From positions 1 to 64,000 of the forward strand of contig NZ_JAEMNX010000005.1 in NCBI RefSeq assembly GCF_016463975.1: 64,000 nt of DNA. Reading direction: 5' to 3'. The translations under genes and the position numbers were made by a program. This DNA comes from Marinomonas transparens. Lineage in GTDB: Bacteria > Pseudomonadota > Gammaproteobacteria > Pseudomonadales > Marinomonadaceae. Shown in pieces: positions 56,495 through 64,000 of this stretch (the stretch's first letter is position 1; each line of letters starts with the position of its first letter). A model generated the notes under the pieces. The model was not told the DNA's origin, searched no databases, and worked only from the letters and a program-made list of their open reading frames with translations.

Positions 56495-57280
56495 GTGACC
56501 CAGTTTCGTCCTTGTATCGATTTACACCAAGGCAAAGTTAAACAAATCGTAGGAGGCAGCCTTAATAATAAAGGCGCCAAAGAAAACTTTATCAGTGATT
56601 ACGACGCCGCTCATTATGCAAGTTTATACCGTGAACAGGGCCTTACTGGGGGCCACGTTATTGCATTGGGCAAAGGCAACGAAGACGAGGTCATCAGCGC
56701 GCTACGAACTTACCCAAATGGCTTACAGTATGGTGGCGGTGTCAAAGAAAAAAACGCCGCTAAATACCTGAAAGCGGGAGCTTCTCATGTCATTGTGACT
56801 TCGTATTTATTTAAAGATGGCGAGTTTTCTTGGGATAGATTAGACAAAATAAAACGTGAAACGGGAGTCGATCGTTTGGTCTTGGACCTCAGCTGCCGTC
56901 GCACTAAAGACGGTTGGTATATCGCCACCGACCGTTGGCAAACGGTGACATCAACGCAAGTGAATAGCGAAAACTTAATTGAATTGGCCAATCATTGTGA
57001 TGAGTTTTTAATTCATGCCGCAGATGTTGAGGGCCTACAAGCAGGCATAGATGAAGACTTGGTCACCTTACTGGGCCAAAGCTGCCCCATAGCGGTGACC
57101 TATGCTGGCGGTGCTCGATCACTCAATGACCTAAAGCGCGTTAATGAATTATCGGCTGGTAATGTGGATTTAACCATCGGCAGCGCACTGGATATTTTCG
57201 GCGGACAAGGCGTTACTCTAGACGAATGTGTTGTTTGGAACCAATCCCAGAATCAACCTCAGATCAGACACCAAAACTAA
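56495..57280 (+). CDS. hisA: Eukaryotic-type HisA (ProFAR isomerase)
   Basis: A 261-residue barrel enzyme of the eukaryotic-type HisA group (TIGR02129, from memory): FRPCIDLHQGKVKQIVGGSL, GGHVIALGKGNEDEVISALR, LQYGGGVKEKNAAKYLKAGA, ASHVIVTSYLFKDG, LVLDLSCRRTKDGWYIATDR, FLIHAADVEGLQAGID and AVTYAGGARSLNDLKRV. It would catalyse the Amadori isomerisation in histidine synthesis. The first Asp (CIDLHQG) is present. The start is a GTG at 56495, five bases after GGAG. No other his gene is near, so this may be a second or sole HisA; the main his operon is not in the window. Confidence 0.85.
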   Translation: MTQFRPCIDLHQGKVKQIVGGSLNNKGAKENFISDYDAAHYASLYREQGLTGGHVIALGKGNEDEVISALRTYPNGLQYGGGVKEKNAAKYLKAGASHVIVTSYLFKDGEFSWDRLDKIKRETGVDRLVLDLSCRRTKDGWYIATDRWQTVTSTQVNSENLIELANHCDEFLIHAADVEGLQAGIDEDLVTLLGQSCPIAVTYAGGARSLNDLKRVNELSAGNVDLTIGSALDIFGGQGVTLDECVVWNQSQNQPQIRHQN

Positions 57281-57508
57281 TCACCTCACATTTGCTTGGC
57301 ATCACGCACTATACCTTAGTGCGTTTTATCCAGCTTTCAGAGATTCACTGTCAACATGCCAATAAACATAAACTAAAGGGACGACCTCCACTCCTTCTGC
57401 AACGTCTCGACATAACGCTAACCATACCGCATACTTGATGGCATTTATTTTTCATGGCTATTTACATTTTTCAGCCGCTTATTTTTACAAATAATATCAG
57501 GATTTTTC

Positions 57509-58264
57509 ATGTCACTATTCCGCTCCGGACTTTGGCTCGCCACACTTATACTAAGCGCCTGCTCACTGCCAATGGTGCAAAATAGCCAAACGAAACAAGA
57601 TATTGCTATTTCTAAAGAGGCCGCTGTGCCTAATGATCTTGCTGTTTCTAGCAAAGTTGTTGCTGACAAAAAAGTGGAACCAGACACACCATTAGTTGCT
57701 CCTAACGTTTCCCTAGATTTATTAAAAAAACGAGACTCTCAACGCCTACTCGCCAATCAGCATTATATGGAATTAAAGCAGCGTATAGGGGACGCGTTTA
57801 AACCGCCTAAGCAACAAACAACCGCCTCTACAGGAACCGATAAAGCCGTTGAGCAACTTGAAAGTTATAATAATAAAGCCAGCGCTGAGATTGACGCACT
57901 CAATGCTCGAGTAGCAGAACGCCGTAACATGGCGTTAAGAGGCGACTTAATTCAGATTTTCTTATCGGATACTAAGATTTCGCACTCTAACACCCAGTTC
58001 AATGCGCAACCATTAGTGGGTCAATGGATTCGAGGGGAAAGTCGAGATATTCGCTTAAAAGACAAGCTATTATTTGAGTCAACACAATCAGAAGACCTAA
58101 ACATCACCTATTCAGAAAGCTATCAGCTACTGATCAATGGTCAGGCCATTGCGTCAATCAACCCCAAAAAAGACAAAAACAGCGCCACCTTTGATGTGCA
58201 AACAAAAGAGAAGCCCGGCACTGTTGCTGGAAAATTGGACTATCGAGTGATTAATAAAAAATAA
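57509..58264 (+). CDS. Hypothetical lipoprotein
   Basis: A 251-residue protein with a lipoprotein signal (LATLILSACS, Cys18). The mature part begins with a low-complexity stretch, then a helical region (about 75-150) with DAFKPPKQQ and AEIDALNARVAERRN, then a beta-rich C-terminal part with LLFESTQSEDLNITYSESYQ. I do not recognise the family. It is probably anchored in the outer membrane and faces the periplasm. It is monocistronic; a dispersed repeat follows its stop. Confidence 0.65.
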   Translation: MSLFRSGLWLATLILSACSLPMVQNSQTKQDIAISKEAAVPNDLAVSSKVVADKKVEPDTPLVAPNVSLDLLKKRDSQRLLANQHYMELKQRIGDAFKPPKQQTTASTGTDKAVEQLESYNNKASAEIDALNARVAERRNMALRGDLIQIFLSDTKISHSNTQFNAQPLVGQWIRGESRDIRLKDKLLFESTQSEDLNITYSESYQLLINGQAIASINPKKDKNSATFDVQTKEKPGTVAGKLDYRVINKK

Positions 58265-58280
58265 CCCTTGAATTTGACAA

Positions 58281-58374
58281 AAGTTACCCGCTTAGCGGAG
58301 CGGAATAAAACTTATGGAAACAAAGCATTAGAATAAAAACAACTAAGCCAACGAGCGACCCGACCGTCGAGGTC
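58281..58374 (+). repeat. Dispersed repeat, copy C
   Basis: AAGTTACCCGCTTAGCGGAG followed by CGGAATAAAACTTATGGAAA aligns with copy A at 6242-6280, then CAAAGCATTAGAATAAAAACAAC and CGACCGTCGAGGTCAAA follow. The hairpin is kept with one G-U pair (CCGCTT-AGCG-GAGCGG). It lies 17 bases after the lipoprotein stop. Confidence 0.7.
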
Positions 58375-58398
58375 AAAAAAAGAGGCCGAAGCCTCTTT
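58375..58398 (-). terminator. Terminator after dcd
   Basis: AAAGAGGC / GCCTCTTT around a four-base loop; read leftward the stem ends in seven Ts. It lies 27 bases past the dcd stop. Confidence 0.85.
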
Positions 58399-58425
58399 CC
58401 TGAAAAGTAATTTGAAATCAAAAAC

Positions 58426-59013
58426 CTAGTTTTTATCGCCAGAAATCCGGCTCCCAACCGCTGAGGTTTGATTTTTATATTTCGCGTTGTCCCGCTTGTT
58501 ATAAGGACGATCCGCCGAACCTGACATGGTTTCGAAGTTGATGGCGCCGATGGTCATGCCGGGGCTTAGGGCAATGGGAAGCTTACCGCCATTGAGAAAC
58601 TCTAAGACGATACCACCGCTCCAACCCGGATCTATTCGGTGGGCGGTAACATGTACCATTAAGCCAAGTCGCGCCAATGAAGAACGACCATCGAGCCAGC
58701 CAACCAAGTAGTCAGGGACGGTGACGGATTCTTTGGTCACGCCGAGCACAAGTTCACCTGGATGGATAAAGAAGGGCTTGCCATCCTCAATGGTGATTTC
58801 GTCACTCATCACGGATTCAATTACCTTGCTAAGGTCGGCTTTTGAGCTGCTTAGATCAAGGTAAGGGGCTGGGTGACCTTGAAACACACGAAACGAATTG
58901 CCCAACCTTAGATCCACTGACACACCGCTAATCACGCTGTTATCAGGACGAGGCTCAATAACAATTGAGCCGTCATCTAAGGCTTTAATAATATCTCGGT
59001 CACACAAACGCAT
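58426..59013 (-). CDS. dcd: dCTP deaminase
   Basis: A 195-residue enzyme converting dCTP to dUTP for thymidylate synthesis. Family segments seen are [66 protein letters not shown] with the catalytic [15 protein letters not shown], and the C-terminal [13 protein letters not shown]. The start is the ATG at 59013 with GAGG upstream; an in-frame ATG at 59043 would overlap mrp. It follows mrp by 19 bases, a common pairing. Confidence 0.95.
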   Translation of the reverse strand: MRLCDRDIIKALDDGSIVIEPRPDNSVISGVSVDLRLGNSFRVFQGHPAPYLDLSSSKADLSKVIESVMSDEITIEDGKPFFIHPGELVLGVTKESVTVPDYLVGWLDGRSSLARLGLMVHVTAHRIDPGWSGGIVLEFLNGGKLPIALSPGMTIGAINFETMSGSADRPYNKRDNAKYKNQTSAVGSRISGDKN

Positions 59014-59032
59014 GGCTTTTCCTCGGTCTCTT

Positions 59033-60115
59033 TTAGTCGTCACTCATGCCAATGGTAGGCATGACAAATTGCTTACCTTGTTGAGGGTCTTGTTGGCCAG
59101 CAAGGGTAGCACCAAGCTTGCGAGCAATCGACTGATAAATGCCTGCCGCATCACTTTCTGGTGCGCTTACCACGATAGGTTGGCCTGCATCGCTCTGTTC
59201 ACGAATGGCTAGGCTAAGCGGTAATTGACCCAATACATTGACATTATATTCTTTGGCAAGACTGGCACCACCTTGGTCGCCAAAGATGGCTTCATGGTGA
59301 CCACAGTTTGAACAAATATGGGTAGACATGTTTTCCACCACACCCAATACCGGAATTTTCACCTTGTTAAACATTTCAATGCCGCGGCGGGCATCGAGTA
59401 AGGCGATGTCTTGTGGTGTCGTTACAATGACAGACCCCGCCACAGGGACTTTTTGCGCTAGAGTCAGTTGAATGTCCCCCGTCCCCGGTGGCATATCGAT
59501 GAACAGGTAATCAAGATCGTTCCAATCGGTTTGTGTCAAAATCTGCATCAAGGCACCAGTGACCATAGGGCCACGCCACGCCACTGGGGTATCTTTGGTG
59601 GTTAGGAACGCCATCGACATCACTTGCACCCCATGGGCCGTCGGTGGCATAAAGTATTTATCCTCTCGCACCTGTGGGCGAGTACCATCGGCGAAGCCCA
59701 TCATCATACCTTGGCTTGGACCATAGATATCCGCATCTAAAATACCGACTCGAGCCCCCTCTTTCGCCATCGCCAAGGCAAGGTTTACCGTGGTGGTGGA
59801 TTTGCCTACTCCGCCTTTGCCAGAAGCCACAGCGATGATGTTCTTAACGCCTTTTAGTCCTTCAATACTTCCCTGTGTTGCTTGGCTTTCAACCTTGTGT
59901 TCAAGGTCTAATAGCAAGTCACGATCATCCGTTAGTGTTTCTCTGATCTGTGCCTCTATTGCTGTCTGTTGCTGTTGTGCTGGGTAACCCAAGGTTAAGG
60001 TGACATGAAGACGTTTTTCATCCCCTATTACTTGCCACACAGCACCATAGGATTGGCCGCTGTTGTCGTCAATGAGGGCTTCTAATTTTGCCTGTAATTG
60101 GGCATCGCTTAACAT
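59033..60115 (-). CDS. mrp: Iron-sulfur cluster carrier ATPase Mrp/ApbC
   Basis: A 360-residue P-loop NTPase of the Mrp/NBP35 family. The N-terminal 90 residues are a MIP18-like domain; the deviant Walker A is [26 protein letters not shown] and [19 protein letters not shown] follow; [12 protein letters not shown] carries the CxxC that holds the cluster. It transfers iron-sulfur clusters to apo-proteins. It is divergent from metG, the usual arrangement in gammaproteobacteria. AGGAG precedes the ATG. Confidence 0.95.
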   Translation of the reverse strand: MLSDAQLQAKLEALIDDNSGQSYGAVWQVIGDEKRLHVTLTLGYPAQQQQTAIEAQIRETLTDDRDLLLDLEHKVESQATQGSIEGLKGVKNIIAVASGKGGVGKSTTTVNLALAMAKEGARVGILDADIYGPSQGMMMGFADGTRPQVREDKYFMPPTAHGVQVMSMAFLTTKDTPVAWRGPMVTGALMQILTQTDWNDLDYLFIDMPPGTGDIQLTLAQKVPVAGSVIVTTPQDIALLDARRGIEMFNKVKIPVLGVVENMSTHICSNCGHHEAIFGDQGGASLAKEYNVNVLGQLPLSLAIREQSDAGQPIVVSAPESDAAGIYQSIARKLGATLAGQQDPQQGKQFVMPTIGMSDD

Positions 60116-60395
60116 GGAATACTCCTAGAAATGTGGCGTGGTTCTTTATAATAGGTAACCATTATTCTGCTTTAACCCTGTCTAACCACAAATAGCCAAA
60201 ATAAATTCAGATTATCTGCCAAAGAGTGGGGGCAAATTGCGGAAAAGCAAGTCTAACGCTTGCACACTAGAAGCGGGGTCTTATAATTACGCCTTCTAAA
60301 TATTATCGATTATGTTGGGCTTTTTACGCATTCATCAGCATGGCCTGTTAATCGATAGAATATTCGATCTTTTTAATCCAGTAGGCTTATCAAAA

Positions 60396-62447
60396 ATGGC
60401 ACAAACGCAACGCAAAATTTTAGTTACCAGCGCCCTTCCTTATGCAAATGGTTCTATCCATTTAGGGCATATGCTGGAGCACATCCAAACTGATATTTGG
60501 GTACGCTTCCAAAAAATGCGTGGCAATATTTGTACCGCAGTGTGTGCAGACGATGCCCATGGCACAGCGATTATGATTAAAGCCGCTCAAAACGGTATTA
60601 CATCGGAAGAGTTGATCGACGGTGTGCGTCAAGAACACATGACGGATTTTAACGATTTCTTGATTGGCTACGACAATTACTATTCCACCCACTCTGATGA
60701 AAACCGTGAAATCTCCAACAGTATTTACACGGCGTTGCGTGACAATGGCAAAATTGCCGTGCGCTCTATTGTGCAGGCGTATGACCCTGAGAAAGAAATG
60801 TTCCTTGCGGATCGCTTCATCAAGGGCACCTGTCCTAAATGTAAAGCCGAAGACCAGTACGGTGATAACTGCGAGGTCTGTGCCGCCACCTATACGCCAA
60901 TGGAAATGATCAATCCTGTTTCTGTTTATTCCGGTGCCACACCGGTTGAAAAAGAATCAGAGCATTACTTCTTTAAACTTCCTGATTTCCAAGATTTCTT
61001 AGCAAAGTGGACGCGCAGCGGCACACTTCAAGATCAAGTAGCCAACAAACTAGCAGAATGGTTGGACTCTGGCCTGCAAGAATGGGACATCAGCCGTGAT
61101 GCGCCGTATTTTGGTTTTGAAATCCCAGACGCACCAGGCAAATACTTCTACGTTTGGTTAGATGCGCCAATCGGTTACATGGCAAGTTTTAAAAACCTGT
61201 GTGATCGCACTGAAGGCTTGAACTTCGATGATTACTGGGCGAAAGGGTCCGACACCGAGCTTTACCACTTTATCGGTAAAGACATCATCAACTTCCACGC
61301 CTTATTCTGGCCAGCCATGTTGGATTGCGCGGGTTACCGCACGCCAACAGGGGTGAACGCCCACGGCTATGTCACAGTAGACGGTAAGAAGATGTCGAAA
61401 TCTCGCGGTACCTTTATTAAAGCCCGCACCTACTTGAACCATTTGGACCCGCAATATTTGCGCTACTACTTTGCTGCTAAGCTCAATGCCAGCGTCGATG
61501 ATATCGATCTAAACCTAGAAGACTTCATTCAACGAGTAAACTCAGATGTGGTTGGTAAAGTGGTTAACATCGCCAGCCGTACGGCCAGTTTCATTAATAA
61601 GAAGTTTGATGGTCAATTATCAATAGAAGCTAGCGAAGCCGACATGATTCAATCTTTCGTCGACGCTGGTGACACCATTGCTCAGTTTTTTGAAAAACGC
61701 GAATACAGCAAAGCTATTCGTGAAATCATGTGCCTTGCCGATGTAGCCAATACTTACATTGCCGATAAAGCCCCTTGGGTGTTGGCTAAAGATGAAGCCA
61801 CTCTGCCACAAGTACAGGAAGTGTGTAGCGTGGCGTTGAACCTGTTCAGCATTTTGGCGACTTACTTAAAACCTGTTATGCCCAACATGGTGGCCGACGC
61901 GGAGGCTTTCCTTGGTAAAGAATTAACGTGGGATAACCGCAGCGAGCTATTGTTCGGTCAAACCGTTAATAAATTCAAACCGTTAATGGGTCGCATCGAT
62001 CAAAAGCAAATTGACGCCATGATCGAAGAAGGAAAATTGGAAGCAGAAGCGGAAGCCGCTGCTAAAGAAGCCGCCACCCCAACAACGGTTGAAAGTGAAC
62101 TGGCCAAAGAGCCCATCGCAGCGCAAATCAATTTCGATGATTTTGCCAAGGTGGATATGCGCATTGCTTTGATCGCCAAAGCTGAGCACGTAGAAAAAGC
62201 CAATAAGTTACTTAAATTGACGTTAGATCTGGGTGGCGAAACTCGCACTGTATTTTCTGGTATTAAGTCAGCTTATAAGCCAGAAGACCTAGAAGGCAAA
62301 CTGACGATCATGGTGGCCAACCTTGCACCACGTAAAATGAAATTTGGTTTATCGGAAGGCATGGTATTGGCCGCAGGCCCAGGTGGAGAGGAAATTTATC
62401 TGCTTGAGCCCCACGCAGGCGCAAAACCCGGCCAACGGGTAATGTAA
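60396..62447 (+). CDS. metG: Methionyl-tRNA synthetase
   Basis: A 683-residue class I synthetase. The HIGH motif is in [18 protein letters not shown]; the zinc knuckle has [22 protein letters not shown] is in [13 protein letters not shown]. The C-terminal 110 residues are a tRNA-binding OB-fold ([20 protein letters not shown]), usual in dimeric bacterial enzymes, after an Ala/Glu-rich linker. I chose the ATG at 60396 because the conserved N-terminus begins there; an ATG at 60312 would add 28 atypical residues. Confidence 0.97.
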   Translation: MAQTQRKILVTSALPYANGSIHLGHMLEHIQTDIWVRFQKMRGNICTAVCADDAHGTAIMIKAAQNGITSEELIDGVRQEHMTDFNDFLIGYDNYYSTHSDENREISNSIYTALRDNGKIAVRSIVQAYDPEKEMFLADRFIKGTCPKCKAEDQYGDNCEVCAATYTPMEMINPVSVYSGATPVEKESEHYFFKLPDFQDFLAKWTRSGTLQDQVANKLAEWLDSGLQEWDISRDAPYFGFEIPDAPGKYFYVWLDAPIGYMASFKNLCDRTEGLNFDDYWAKGSDTELYHFIGKDIINFHALFWPAMLDCAGYRTPTGVNAHGYVTVDGKKMSKSRGTFIKARTYLNHLDPQYLRYYFAAKLNASVDDIDLNLEDFIQRVNSDVVGKVVNIASRTASFINKKFDGQLSIEASEADMIQSFVDAGDTIAQFFEKREYSKAIREIMCLADVANTYIADKAPWVLAKDEATLPQVQEVCSVALNLFSILATYLKPVMPNMVADAEAFLGKELTWDNRSELLFGQTVNKFKPLMGRIDQKQIDAMIEEGKLEAEAEAAAKEAATPTTVESELAKEPIAAQINFDDFAKVDMRIALIAKAEHVEKANKLLKLTLDLGGETRTVFSGIKSAYKPEDLEGKLTIMVANLAPRKMKFGLSEGMVLAAGPGGEEIYLLEPHAGAKPGQRVM

Positions 62448-62474
62448 GGTTAAAATCAAGCGATATGGCCTCGT

Positions 62475-62512
62475 CCACCTTATTTAAATAAGAACGATTA
62501 TTAATAAGGTGG
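62475..62512 (+). terminator. Hairpin after metG
   Basis: CCACCTTATT / AATAAGGTGG with an 18-base loop. No T-run follows, so terminator function is uncertain. Confidence 0.4.
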
Positions 62513-62707
62513 GCAACATTAGTATTCTAAAATGATAAATCCAACTTATATAACAATAACCTATTATCGATATACTAAATCGGACTGAATTTACACTACG
62601 TTTAGTCTTGTTAGTTATAAGTAGATTGGTATAGTTACGCTGCGCGCAATGTCATAATGCGTGTCTTACACTTTATACATTCATCGATTACTTTATTTGG
62701 ACGTGAG

Positions 62708-63289
62708 ATGGCGGAATATCTCCTAATTCTGGTCAGCACCATACTGGTTAACAACTTTGTATTGGTACAGTTTTTGGGCCTTTGCCCTTTTATGGGTGTG
62801 TCTGGAAAGCTAGAAACCTCTATTGGTATGGCGATGGCCACGACCTTTGTTCTGACCTTATCTAGCCTATGTAGTTACCTCACGTTCGAGTACATACTTC
62901 AGCCATTTGGTCTTGAGTATTTAAAAACCATTTCCTTTATCTTGGTAATTGCCGTGGTTGTGCAGTTCACCGAAATGGTGGTTCACAAAACCAGCCCCTT
63001 GTTATATCGCGTCTTGGGGATTTTCTTACCCTTGATCACCACCAACTGTGCAGTATTGGGTGTTGCCCTGCAAAACACCAGCAAACAAAACGGTTTTGTC
63101 GAATCCATTCTCTATGGCTTTGGTGCCGCTGTTGGTTTCTCTTTTGTTCTAATCCTTTTCTCTGCTATGCGTGAACGCATCAATGTGGCGGATGTACCGA
63201 CGGCTTTCAAAGGCTCGGCTATCGGCATGGTAACCGCCGGATTAATGGCCCTTGCCTTCATGGGCTTTACTGCCCTAGTGCAGATTTAG
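62708..63289 (+). CDS. rsxA: Electron transport complex subunit RsxA
   Basis: A 193-residue membrane protein with six hydrophobic segments, matching E. coli RsxA in length. [40 protein letters not shown] and [16 protein letters not shown] are characteristic; the two Cys hold the membrane iron-sulfur cluster. It is part of the Rsx/Rnf complex that couples NADH-ferredoxin electron transfer to ions and keeps SoxR reduced. The start was set at 62708, since the 17 upstream codons are not conserved-looking. Confidence 0.95.
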   Translation: MAEYLLILVSTILVNNFVLVQFLGLCPFMGVSGKLETSIGMAMATTFVLTLSSLCSYLTFEYILQPFGLEYLKTISFILVIAVVVQFTEMVVHKTSPLLYRVLGIFLPLITTNCAVLGVALQNTSKQNGFVESILYGFGAAVGFSFVLILFSAMRERINVADVPTAFKGSAIGMVTAGLMALAFMGFTALVQI

Positions 63290-63297
63290 GAGCCATC

Positions 63298-63894
63298 ATG
63301 CTGACTGTTTTACTTGCTGTTGGAATCCTCGTTGCCCTATCGCTCATTTTTGGCGCCATCCTTGGTTATGCCAATGTGCGCTTCCATGTGGAAGGCGATC
63401 CGATTGTTGACCAAATCGACGCCCTGTTGCCGCAAACCCAATGTGGTCAATGTGGTCACCCTGGCTGCCGTCCCTATGCAGAAGCCATCTCCAATGGCGA
63501 AGCCATTAACCACTGCCCGCCCGGTGGCCAAGTCACCATTCAAGCCTTAGCGGACTTATTAGACGTGGAAGCCGTACCGTTAGACGGTGATCACGGTACA
63601 GAAACCGCAAAGCGTGTTGCGGTTATCCGTGAAGACGAATGCATAGGTTGCACGAAATGTATTCAGGCTTGCCCTGTGGATGCGATTCTCGGTGCCGCTA
63701 AGCAAATGCACACCGTCATCGCCGATGAATGCACTGGCTGTGACCTCTGTGTCGAGCCTTGTCCGGTAGATTGTATCGATATGGTAGAAGTCGGCGTGAC
63801 CTCTAGAACTTGGTCTTGGGATAAACCTCAAGGCATTGCAGCCACCTCATTAAATATTATTGCCACCGACCGCCAAACGGAGGCTGTACACTAA
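63298..63894 (+). CDS. rsxB: Electron transport complex subunit RsxB
   Basis: A 198-residue ferredoxin subunit. An N-terminal membrane anchor precedes a Cys-rich part ([20 protein letters not shown]) binding a 4Fe-4S cluster and two ferredoxin motifs ([16 protein letters not shown] and [16 protein letters not shown]). It passes electrons inside the Rsx complex. It starts eight bases after rsxA. Confidence 0.95.
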   Translation: MLTVLLAVGILVALSLIFGAILGYANVRFHVEGDPIVDQIDALLPQTQCGQCGHPGCRPYAEAISNGEAINHCPPGGQVTIQALADLLDVEAVPLDGDHGTETAKRVAVIREDECIGCTKCIQACPVDAILGAAKQMHTVIADECTGCDLCVEPCPVDCIDMVEVGVTSRTWSWDKPQGIAATSLNIIATDRQTEAVH

Positions 63895-63895
63895 T

Positions 63896-64000
63896 ATGCA
63901 AGCAGCACAGATTTTTTCCTTCCATGGTGGTATTCATCCAGAGCAGAACAAAGCGCAATCCTTGCAACTGCCATTAGGCCGCCCACCACTACCAAACGAG
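63896..64000 (+). CDS. rsxC: Electron transport complex subunit RsxC, 5' end
   Basis: The first 35 codons are present before the window ends. FSFHGGIHPEQNKAQS matches the RsxC/RnfC N-terminus, which in the full protein precedes the NADH/FMN-binding and ferredoxin-like parts. The ATG lies one base after the rsxB stop, so translation is probably coupled. Confidence 0.88.
   Translation, partial: MQAAQIFSFHGGIHPEQNKAQSLQLPLGRPPLPNE

Overview
The window looks like chromosome of a marine gammaproteobacterium, probably Oceanospirillales and perhaps Marinomonas-like. This rests on gene content (rsxABC, arfB, dcd-mrp/metG, pqiABC, trxC, a taurine cluster, codBA) and a moderately AT-rich composition; it is inference, because no rRNA or tRNA is present. 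I see no phage, plasmid backbone, CRISPR array or intact transposase.

Layout. 1-6.4 kb: 5' end of a giant Ig-repeat adhesin, a nucleotidyltransferase-HEPN gene beside a broken copy of itself, two small secreted or cytosolic enzymes, a GlxA-type regulator and several dispersed repeats. 6.4-18.8 kb: the most notable region. A leftward operon holds all five core coenzyme F420 biosynthesis genes (cofG, cofH, cofD, cofC, cofE), an NADPH:F420 reductase and an LLM-class F420-dependent oxidoreductase. Next to it are a RutR-like TetR regulator and a rightward set encoding an M20 carbamoyl-amino-acid hydrolase, an NCS1 transporter and a dihydropyrimidinase. RutR-like palindromes lie before both arms. 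The usual dihydropyrimidine dehydrogenase genes are absent, so I propose that an F420H2-dependent enzyme performs the reductive step of pyrimidine breakdown. 18.8-24 kb: small proteins, a porin preceded by four exactly phased 11-bp repeats, and a homocysteine methyltransferase. 24-32 kb: a 7TMR-DISM histidine kinase, pqiABC, and a Tat-exported intradiol dioxygenase between two DUF2127 membrane proteins. 32-37 kb: katG, then codB-codA, which would supply uracil. 37-45 kb: a Cache-GGDEF-EAL protein with a solute-binding protein, a Tat-exported extradiol dioxygenase, a chemoreceptor and an EamA exporter. 45-56 kb: trxC, small enzymes and a taurine cluster (tpa, tauE-like exporter, tauABC, tauR, SDR reductase) that fits taurine deamination with isethionate excretion. 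56-64 kb: arfB, a eukaryotic-type HisA, a lipoprotein, dcd, mrp, metG and the start of rsxABC.

How the parts could work together: codBA makes uracil. The F420 arm would reduce it to dihydrouracil, hydA opens the ring, and the M20 hydrolase releases beta-alanine, CO2 and ammonia. The taurine aminotransferase and YdfG/IsfD-like reductase act on the sulfonate analogue of beta-alanine. Much of the window therefore concerns nitrogen scavenging from pyrimidines and taurine. Non-coding interest lies in a five-member dispersed repeat family near gene ends, two MITE-like families with terminal inverted repeats, and several strong hairpin terminators.
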